This document shows, piece by piece, positions 28,501 through 37,700 of a DNA stretch of 64,000 nucleotides. The translations under genes and the position numbers were made by a program. Position 1 is the first letter of the stretch. Each line of letters starts with the position of its first letter. The notes under the pieces were generated by a model. That model was not told the origin of the DNA. It saw nothing but the letters and a program-made list of their open reading frames with translations, and searched no databases. This stretch comes from Callaeas wilsoni (lineage: Eukaryota > Chordata > Aves > Passeriformes > Callaeidae): the NCBI GenBank assembly GCA_013398955.1, contig VWPU01004525.1:174700-238699 (forward strand). The letters run 5' to 3'.

Positions 28501-31500
28501 AAATAGAGTGTGTATGCTAGTACACAAAAAAAGAGAGAACCCTAGTATTGTATTTGACCTGTAGCTTTTAAACAGGCTACAGTGCTTTGTTTGAATTTTG
28601 TGCATTTTCTGCTTTAGATATGTTGATGGGACAGCTGAACTGGTTGCACAAAGTATGTTGAGACAGGTTTGGGTGCAATGCAGACTTCCTGTCAGGAGCC
28701 AAAGATGAAGATTTACATCAGCACTCTGGTGATGCACAGAATGGAGAAAAAGAGAAAGCCCAGTACAGCAATAGCCAAAATATTGGTCTCTTGTCAGCAC
28801 TGGTTTGGTTACAGAGCCAAACCACAGGACCATTCTGGCTGCTGTGAACAAAAGCCCATCCCAGTTAGACCCAGTACAACTGGGAGCTATCTGGTTTTTA
28901 TCGGGACCTCAGAGCTCCCTCGGGTCACTGCTCATCATGCCGGCAGTGTTACCTGGTGCTGCGCTCAGGGCTGGTGCTGCTCGCTCAGGGAGCTTTGTGC
29001 AGCCCCACTTGGGCCCACTGGTGCAACCCAAAAGCCACAGCCAGGCACGGGAAGGGACAGTTCTCATGGTGGTCACAGTCGTGCCCTAGGAAAACCCACT
29101 ATAACAACATCGGGGTTTCCAGGGGTGAGAATGTGAGAGCAGAATGGAAAATCCTGTTCCAGAGGGGCTGGGAAATGCTGCTGCAGCTCAGGTGAAGGGG
29201 AACGCAGCTGCAAGGCAAAGGCTGTGGGATTACCCATGTGAAAGGTGCTCAGGTGCTGTGCAACGGGCCACAGTCTATTTTCATTGTAAGTGTAGATAAT
29301 TTAGTTTGATTGACCATGCTAAGAAAATGGCTACATATTTAAACAGTAATAATTTTGATGTTTTCTTCCCTGCTAGATTAAGCAGGGGAAGCCACGTGTA
29401 GTGGATTCGAGTCCATCATAATCTGTCTGTGATGGGAGGAATTGGCCCTTGTCAATGCCACGGGATTTGTTACATGCATCACATTTAATGGGCTTGCTGT
29501 TCAGTAGCTTCTGTGGGTGGTGAAAATGGAAAATAGTCCACACAAGCTTTCCCCTTCAACCTCGTGTGGAGCATTAAATACCATCCCCATGGAGAGAATC
29601 TAGGCTATGGCTGTCAAAGATACAGGAGCACCTTTTCTAGTTTTGTAATTCTTCTTGGCTTTTTCACAACAGAAATACCATAGCATGTGATGTTTTGGCT
29701 CACTGAGAGGGAGAGGAGTTTTTAATTAGAGGCCATTTTCCAGAACTGGAAGAACACAAAATACATAGTTAAATCTTGTGCGAGAGTGGGAGTGAGGGGT
29801 GCTGAGAGATAAAGCTGTTCTAGGGACATAGAGCGAGTAGAAAAACTAAGTGATTTTAGAATAAAATAATTTCTTTTTATTAGTGTTTTTAGGTATTCCT
29901 TGAAGAAAATGTCAGATCCTGGATGCTAGAAACAAGGACATTCATTGCTAGGTGCTTGAGTTAAATAAGTAATATTCTGACTGATTTCATCCTTACAAAG
30001 TTGCAGTGAGAGGAGGGAATAAGTAAAAAATTCCAAAACATGAAAAGAGGGAAGGTAGCCTGCATGGGCAGGTCTTCATTGTACATTACTTCTTGAATAT
30101 GGTGCACAATTCAGATGTCTAAGTAGGAATATCACTTTCCCCATAACCAAACCTATGAGAGGGAACAATGCCAAATATGAATTTAAGGATATAGCTACTT
30201 TGTTCCCTTAACTGCAATGTGTAACACAAGTTTACTTATCTTGGTGAATTTAAAAAAAAAAAATAGCATTTTTGTAGGACCTTAAAAGAATTTTAGAAAG
30301 GAAGAAATTTTTTTTTGCCACATAAATTTGCAGTGTTTTTACAGTGAAATTGAGTATTGAAATCAGGACTGTCAACATTCATGAACAGGTGATGTTAATA
30401 TGGTAAAATAAACGTTAAAATTTAAGAATACTCGTGGGATTGTTTCTAAAACAGTCCTTCCTATTAGCACAGAGAGATAATGGTATTCTAATTGGTTTCC
30501 TTTAATACACACTTCTGAAGTTAGCAGCCCATTTTGCATTATCTTGTCTTCTCCCATTACAGCCAGATGTGCAGCGTTCCTAGAACAGTGCTCAGGGGAT
30601 TCTCAGCAAAAGCCTTGAGCTCGGTTCCCAGCAGGTGCTGATCTCAACACCTTGTTCTAAAGAGCACTAACTGTATAATAAAAAAAGAGGTTTGGAGTAC
30701 CAACACCATCTCAATTAAGCATCCAATGGGGACGTCTGTGGCAGCAGGAAGAGAACCTTAAAGAACTGCTGCCATCACTCCTTGTAATCAGCAAAGTTCC
30801 AACAGTTTTCCAGGTCTCTGATTCTAGGTATGACATGTAACAAGCAGACACTCATCTTCATGTCCTGTGGACCTGTTTTAAGGTGAACTTATCTTCTGTT
30901 CAGAGTTCTCGCTGTGTATTAGACACAAAGGATTCTACAGCTTCTACTGTTTAAAAACTGAAGCACAAACCAAAGCCCCCAACCCCAAAACTGAATAAAT
31001 CTGGAAAACTGAGACATGTGTTTAGATTTCCTCTCAAAAACACATTTTATAGATGAGTAGTATTTATATAGACTGGGGAAATGCCATGTGCCTACTGACT
31101 ACTTTACAAAACTATAAAAATACTTGAAAATATTTGAGTGTATCTCAAAATTTTTCTTAATTTTAGCATTCTTATTTTTCAGAGTATAATGTAGATTACC
31201 AGTGTGGTTTTCTTTTTTTTCTTTTCCCAGTATGGGTTATACAGATTTGAGGTCTGTCGTGGCTGTAAAATTAGTCTGCTTGCTGTGTTAGCATTTAATA
31301 CTGTATTCCCACCTACAACTGCAGTAACACAGCTTGAAGGGAATTTAATTAGGAAAATGAGGCAGATGAAATAGGCAGCGTAATGTATATCTGTAATATG
31401 AAGAACAGTAAATACACTTTTCATCTGAATAGTCAGACTAGAAACTGTGTTAAACTGGGCTGAAATTTAATCAGAAATGGATTTCTTTTGTTTTCTAACA

Positions 31501-34476
31501 TTACTGTATAATTGTCCTCCTTATTACTGGGGATTAGAAAGGCTACCATCATTAAAGAGAGGAGACATCTTTAACCAATTATGTATAGTTTCTACTTTGT
31601 CTGGCACTGACCTCCTCTTTATGTGAAAAATGGAAATCCCTGGAGGAACAGGCTTGGCGTGGTCATTCCAATCTGGGAATTGGGAAGCTTTGTGCACACA
31701 CAGTTTGCATCTCACGACCTGTGTGCACACACCTGTGCTCCGTTGGTTCCTGCTGGTTTACAGACCATGCAAGCAATAAGTGGTAGAGTTCAGATGACTA
31801 AAAACTTCCTCTGCCAGTAGCAGTTTCCTGCCTGGCAGCACTCTGGAATATTCCAGCCTCGCTGTAGTGTGGTGCTGCACAGTTGTGGATATTTCACTTG
31901 TACCCACTATTTATTTCCCTAATGCATTTTTTAGCATTTGTGTTGGTTCTGAGCACAGGTGATTGTACTTTGCAGAAAAACACACAGGATCGCTAGGGCA
32001 GAAGGCAGCTGAAGTAATATATAATAGATCATGAGTAATTGTTTAAGAAAAAGTCTCCCATAATCCCCTTGCAGAATTGCAGAGAATAGCACTGGGAAGT
32101 CTGCAATATTACACAGCACAACCAGTACTACTGACACATTAGTTTGAAACACATTTATTTAGTCTGAATCAAGAGATAGAAATACATTATGTAGATACAT
32201 TTTTGCAAAGTAAACAAATAGAAAGGGCTTTAAAACATGCTTTAATTCTATATATGAGATTTTGTAATGTTCTAATAATTCTGGATCAACCCACATGGGC
32301 TGTAACATGATCCTTCAAACTATTGCATGGAGAGGTACAAGATTAGTGCTTTTACTTAATGATTTTTCTAGGCCTTTTTAAAACAAGGCAGGTAGTGAAG
32401 TATGTAAAGATGCATGTGGTAGGTGCATGATGAATACACAGTGCAGGCAACCTAATGTCACCAATCTTATTTTGCTACTCTTTGCTGGTTTTTGCTTATG
32501 GCAGAAATCAACCAGAGGACTTCATCTGATTACCAAATCTGAGGTTCTCTCCCTCCCTAAGTCAAATTTCAAATAATCAGATTTTACATTTAGCATTTGT
32601 GATTTTGACGCCTTGTTTCTGTGCTTAAGTCTATCCCATGCCTCTGGAGAGTACCTTTATTTATCACTGTTCTGGAAGACAAAACAAGAAATTGTCAGTA
32701 GTGCTTTGATTTCTGTCCATAGCACTGCCAGGTGCAAGGGCAGGTGGTACATTTGATTTTCCAGTTTCTGGAGACACCAGCTCACAGTTTCATCACTGGA
32801 GAGAAGTCCTGGCTATGGAATGTGTTTCTCTCCTTTGTCAGAAACATTTCCTTCATTGCAAAGAGAACCATGTCTCTTTACTGAATTGTGTAAAAACATT
32901 CTTGCATGTTTTAATCGGAATGAAAAAACCCCACAGGGGGTTGCTGATGGACTGCTTAAGAGAAATGAGGAAGATTGATTGAAGTTCCTAATAGATTTTT
33001 TTTTTTCAAGCATCAGCAGAAGATAGCAGGTGTTTTCTCTGCTAAGCAATTCTTCTAGTAGCTAAAGAGACTTGATTTTTGTATGTTGTCAACTTTCAAG
33101 TTTAATATATGCTAAGGGACACATCTCAGACACTTAATCTTCTGTTGACTTTATGTGGAAAAGAATGTAGAACCTTTTCAAATCTTGGAAACAGGCATAG
33201 TTAAAATCTCCACTCTTCCACGGTCTGCTCAAGCATTTCCTTTCATCTGTGATTTTCAAAAATAAAACAAGACATGGTGCCTGCTTAGAAAATGTTTATT
33301 ACATGGAAATGTAGTAATCTGATTTGTTACTGTACCTTGTACTAAGATTTATACATTTTTCTGGTATAAACCCTGACTAGATGCATCTGCTGCCCTTAAT
33401 TTAAGTTCTTCTGTGGAATCAGATCACTACAAAGCCAGAAGTTCCTTTAGAAGAACAAATATTTCTCAAAGACATTTTCCAAGTGTGTGCACTTAGAGGG
33501 GGCTGTTATGTGTACTTTTTTTTATGGGAACAGGTACGAGTGGGATGTTAAATTAGAATAAATCTCTTAGATTAATAACCAATTTTAGGTCTTACTCAAC
33601 ACAGTTACCTTGCAAGAAAAGAACTAAAAAAAAAAGACCCTCCATTACTGTAGCAGTAGATTTCCCCATTCAGGCAACACATAAAACTGAATTTCCTGAT
33701 TAGTCACATGGTTCAAGCTGGGAAATGTGAGTATAATGCTTTCGATGTGTCTGAAGTATTGTCACATGAAATTTGTCATTTCTTCATATTTTACCCTGCA
33801 GTACCTTGGATATTTCTGATTGAATTAAATACTTTAAATACTCTAGGGCTTAAAGACCTAAAATAGACACAGTTAGAACTGTGCCGTAGCTATTTAAGAG
33901 GGATTTACATTCTTCTCACGAAGAGAGAAAATTTTAGTGAATGAAAGTGGAATTCTTTGACTTTCTATAAGAGAAAATGTGGCATTGATCGTCCTCACTT
34001 CCCAGTTGCTCAAGCTAGACAGCGTGGATGGAAAATGGCTAAATAAACTTTCCTCAACTCACCAGTCTTTCTTCAGTTGAGATATTTAATGGAGAGATTA
34101 AGAAAATGTGGTTTATTTCATAAGACCTGTGTGCACTGATTTGTGTTGTGGCAGAAAGAATGTGAAATCCTGTTTCTGCTTTTCGAAGAATGTTTACAAT
34201 GCAGGACAAATGAAAATGAGAGGGAGAAATTGCATTCTCTAGAATTTTGTAGCCCTGCCAAGATGATGAGGGAAGGGTTTAAGAAATTATATGTAAAATT
34301 TTTGCTTTGGAAAGAAGCCTTTTCTACCAGTCTTTCAAAGAAGTGATCATTTTAGGAAAGATACAGCAATCATTCCAAGACCCCCAATGCCTTGATGAGC
34401 CCAGGGGGCCCTTTCTGTTAGAAGCTGCATGGGCAATTTGATTCTTTTATTCCTATTGTTTGGAAAGGCAGAGTCA
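25525..34476. other. Intronic stretch without recognised features
   Basis: I see no exon or transposon signature here. A poly-pyrimidine run with a C-rich end lies at 27250-27290, and a moderately CpG-enriched GC-rich patch at about 28860-29270. Frames of up to 155 codons cross the latter on the + strand but match nothing I know. Confidence 0.55.
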
Positions 34477-34510
34477 GTCCCTTAATTATCTTAACTATTG
34501 TCTCTTTCAG
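34477..34510 (+). promoter_or_regulatory. FHIT: 3' splice site and branch region of the intron upstream of the FHIT coding exon
   Basis: The intron ends in tgtctctttcag, an ordinary pyrimidine tract plus CAG. A candidate branch sequence, tcttaact, puts its branch adenosine at 34494, 16 nt before the intron end. This sequence fits a vertebrate U2 branch site (yUnAy). It also resembles the U12 branch consensus (TTCCTTAAC) apart from two positions. Because a good pyrimidine tract is present, U2-type is the safer reading. Confidence 0.8.
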
Positions 34511-34532
34511 ACCTTGACGATCAACATTCGCC
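34511..34532 (+). other. FHIT: 5' UTR portion of the FHIT first coding exon
   Basis: These 22 nt lie between the AG acceptor at 34509-34510 and the ATG at 34533. They contain an in-frame TGA at 34515-34517 but no upstream ATG, so scanning ribosomes meet the FHIT start as the first AUG of this exon. The exon boundary is inferred from the splice signal. Earlier 5' UTR exons must lie outside the window. Confidence 0.85.
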
Positions 34533-34632
34533 ATGCTGAGGTTCGGGCAGCACCTCATCAAGCCCTCGGTGGTGTTCCTGAGGACGGAGCTGTCCTTTGC
34601 GCTGGTGAACCGCAGGCCGGTGCTGCCAGGAC
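34533..34632 (+). CDS. FHIT: FHIT first coding exon (partial CDS, codons 1-33 plus one base)
   Basis: FHIT hydrolyses diadenosine polyphosphates such as Ap3A to AMP plus ADP. It is a HIT-family protein linked to tumour suppression. The translation starts [16 protein letters not shown] and continues through [10 protein letters not shown] and PVLPG, which matches the N-terminal strands of vertebrate FHIT almost residue for residue. The catalytic histidine triad lies in later exons outside the window. The Asn of LVNR corresponds to human Asn27, in the nucleotide-binding region. The start is secure: the context is gccATGc, and an in-frame TGA at 34515-34517 within the same exon blocks any upstream extension. 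The coding part ends CCA GGA C, phase 1, exactly where the human exon ends. It is one codon shorter than human at the N-terminus (M-L-R-F against M-S-F-R-F), with conservative Lys-to-Arg changes. The exon is clearly GC- and CpG-rich against its AT-rich introns. Confidence 0.95.
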
Positions 34633-34641
34633 GTATCCTTT
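34633..34641 (+). promoter_or_regulatory. FHIT: 5' splice site of the downstream FHIT intron, matching the U12-type donor consensus
   Basis: The exon ends ...CCAGGAC and the intron opens GTATCCTTT. This is identical to the minor-spliceosome donor consensus RTATCCTTT over all nine positions. It is a poor match to the U2 donor GTRAGT, lacking G at +5. The position is fixed independently by homology, since it is the phase-1 boundary after the Pro-Gly of the human exon. Phase 1 is also common among U12-type introns. The intron's 3' end is outside the window, so its U12 branch site cannot be checked here. Confidence 0.85.
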
Positions 34642-34700
34642 CCGCGGGTGCCGCTGCCCTTGGGAAAAGCAGGAGACGCTCGGGGCTCTTGGAAGGCCAG

Positions 34701-34706
34701 GTAGGA
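34701..34706 (+). promoter_or_regulatory. Alternative (probably unused) U2-type donor downstream of the FHIT exon
   Basis: The sequence ccag/gtagga is a good conventional donor, 68 nt beyond the homology-supported exon end. The reading frame stays open from the FHIT ATG through this point to the stop at 34725-34727. Use of this donor would add residues with no FHIT similarity and end the exon in phase 0. The next FHIT exon expects phase 1, so the product would be frameshifted. It is best regarded as a cryptic donor. Confidence 0.4.
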
Positions 34707-37700
34707 TGTGCCACGGGTTCATTCTGAAACCAGGCAGTGATGCTTGATCAGAAGATGCTTGATCAGTGTTGCGGAGCTGCCAAAAACCGTTGCTTAGCAA
34801 CTGTGACCTTCGAGGTGAATTTCTATTGACCTTTTCACCAAAGAATATGTATAAACAACCAGGTGCTACTAAAAGCATTTTAAAGTCTATCGGAGGTGGT
34901 AGTGTTTGAATTCCATATTATGCTAAATAACACATCCCGCTTCCCTTTTAATAATGTCACTTATTTTTAGATGTGGTAACTTGTTTGTGGAGGATTTTCA
35001 ACTTTTCCTGGCTAAATGTACACCATTTGTCAAATGCCAGTAGAATCCTGTATGAAGACTTTGAAGACTTTTTTTTGTGGGGGACAGATTGCTTTGATTA
35101 ATTTAGGTGGGAATGGATTAAATAAACCATCTGTATAGTGCACACATTTCATGATGAAAATATGAAGCCTCATGGTGTAAGTATAATTCTGGAGTTAGAA
35201 ACTGTATTGTAACTTGATTATACAAGATGCTCAATGTACCTATTTAACGTACTTTGTAGTGTAGTGTGTTATTTTCCAGTCAAAATTCTACTGCTCTGAA
35301 ACTTGTGCTGATTTCAGTGGCTGAAAGGGCAAATTTTCAGAAATAATCAAGACTTATCACTTTTTCCATAGAGGTTCACAGTAAAATTATAGTAGGAGCT
35401 CAGCTGGGCAATGAATGAATGTGTTTGGGGAAAAAAAGGAAATTGTCTGGAGTTTATTGAAAGTTTTCTTGTTAGTTTTGTAGTTTTATGTTGTTTCTTT
35501 CATAATTTAAAATCTAGTAAACTATAATATATATTTTTTAAACTCATGAATGTATTTCTTCTGAAATATGGAACCTTCCTTTCCTCCCATCACTTCTGTA
35601 GATTATAATTGTTCAACACTGAGCTTTTCTCTCCGTCTATTTTGAATGGTGTTTGTGCGTATCAGAAGTCAGACCATGGCAAAGATGCACAGACCTCACA
35701 GAAACTCTAAAGGTGTTACTGGTCTCACCAATATCTTTTAATGAACAAAATTACCAGTTTTTCTGATCTTTGAGTTTCTGAAATACGCGATGTAAATGCA
35801 AGGTGATTTACAGATTTGTCATAACAAAAACCACTTCCAAAGCTATGTACAGACAGTGTCACATTGGTCACCGTGCCATGCAGGGCCTGCAAGTGCCTGA
35901 GCAGTTGCTGTATGCCTTGTGTGGATCAGAGAGTAAATAAACTGTTACCTGTTGTGTGAGTGCAGGTTTTAAAAACGATATTTGACTATTCTTTTGAATT
36001 AATCAGTTAAGTGAACAATTGCATCTGTTGTTAAAAATTGAGTATTTCAGATGAAGCATTCTTGTTTCAAAGTTTTGTGAGCACCTAGCAATGACAAGTT
36101 AAGGAGCCTATAAAACTTAATTATTACAAGCTTCTTTCCTTCTTAAATAATTAAAGATTATAAACTCTTGTTGTATAATTATTGCTGACTTTTGGCAGAT
36201 ACATTTATTTGCTCAGGGTTTAGCTTTGTTATCCCATAATGAGTATTGCAGTGTATTTTATAGTGTCACATTGTTTTAATAGCTTGTGTTGTAATATATA
36301 ATGTAGTCTTTGTTTCTCCATTGAATAAATGTTCAGGTAATAAAAACCCAACCCTTTTCCTTTCTCATTACAATAAGAAGAAATTAGGAGAGATCTTGAT
36401 GTAAAGGCTAGACTACAGTATGTAAAATAGAGCAATTTGCAGTTGTAAGCCTTTTAAAGTGTCTGCATAATGCAGCATTCATCTTGAGACCTGGCAGTAA
36501 CAAGTGTATTTTCTTTGTTTTATTGCAATAATTTTATCTGCCTTGTCTTTGGCACGTGTGTGACATTTTTTTTTCAGTAGAAAATAAAATATTAATGTAT
36601 GTGAATTAGAGAGACAAAGGAAATCAGTTTGAAAGCCAGCTCACTCCAGGTGGTGGCTTTAATTAACTAGAAAGGTTGAAATTCTATCTTGAAACAGAAC
36701 ATCAGGCCAGAATTATGAATTTGTGGTAATAGTTTTAAAATAAAACTATACTCTGGGTAAAAGTCAGTCACAATGGCCTTGTGGAGTTCAGTGTGACTTG
36801 AACAATGCCAAAGCAGACTTGTTCAGTTAACACATTGCAAAGTTTTGTTTTGTTTATTTCGAGCTGCCAATCCTGGGAATTTAGCTTGACATTTGAAAGG
36901 CAAATTGTGCTAATAGTCCAAAAATAGGTAGAGTAAGAATTATAGTATTTATGGTAAGGAAAGAGTTCTCCTGTTCCTGGACAGAGCTGCCTCGTTTTTC
37001 CCAGCATTAGACTTCTGCCCAGTGGGTGCACCAAGTTCATAGACCCAGGAACCTGTTTGAATTGGGATCCCTTTGAGTGATTACTGCAGATTCTTGGATA
37101 GGAACGTGCTGGGTTCTTATTATTGAGTAAGGGATATCTGTCATAAACTGGAATCTTTAGCATGCGAGCTACAATGTGCACATGTGCGTGACAGTAGGGA
37201 ACGGTGACCTCTTCTGGCACAAGGAAACAGGAGAGCTGCAGGTGCTCAGGGTGCAGGATTAGTGCCCGTTCCCCACAGGAGATCCAGTTCCTCTGCTGTC
37301 ACCTAGCAGGCAAATGCTTGAGACTCAGAGGTGTCTGACCACAGGCAGTCTGAGACAGCCTCAATTGTCACTTTACACCTGTAATAGTAAGGGGTCTGTA
37401 CCTGCTCTGCTCTGGCCTTCTCCTTGTCTGATATCAGAGTGGAAGGCATGTGACATTGGGGACAGTCTTCATTAATGAGATTCTGGGATTTGGGGTGTAC
37501 TTTTATGATGACTCTCTGGAATTGTTGCGGAGCCAAGAGTCTGGGTGGGAGCACAAATACTGTATTAATAGAGTGCATGTCTGGGCTGTAAGCTTGGGAG
37601 TGGGGAGGAGGTAGCTGGTTATTCTGGAGGCTTGCTGGGATACCCTTATGCATGTACTCATTCCCTTTTTTACAAGAATCCTTGTTTCCTCTCAGTTCTG

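Larger units (their letters stand above)
1..34510 (+). other. FHIT: FHIT upstream intron, 3' part (non-coding)
   Basis: This stretch is AT-rich with stops in all frames, and the reading frames of 60-160 codons show no recognisable protein similarity. What it holds is annotated separately: a 29-bp tandem duplication near 5.2 kb, two LTRs at 9.4-10.6 kb, a MIR-like relic near 21.6 kb and an 18-bp minisatellite near 25.5 kb. Assignment to an FHIT intron assumes no nested gene and rests on the exon at 34511. The 5' end of the intron lies outside the window. In human the corresponding intron is hundreds of kilobases long, so a 34-kb exon-free stretch is expected. Confidence 0.85.

Noticed and set aside
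29398..29421. tRNA T-arm-like sequence (ggattcgagtcc)
   Set aside because: The flanking bases do not form the T stem and no acceptor, D or anticodon arms can be built. Not a tRNA or clear tRNA-derived SINE.
33488..33505. CTCF-like sequence (cacttagagggggc)
   Set aside because: An extra base breaks the core spacing relative to the CTCF consensus.
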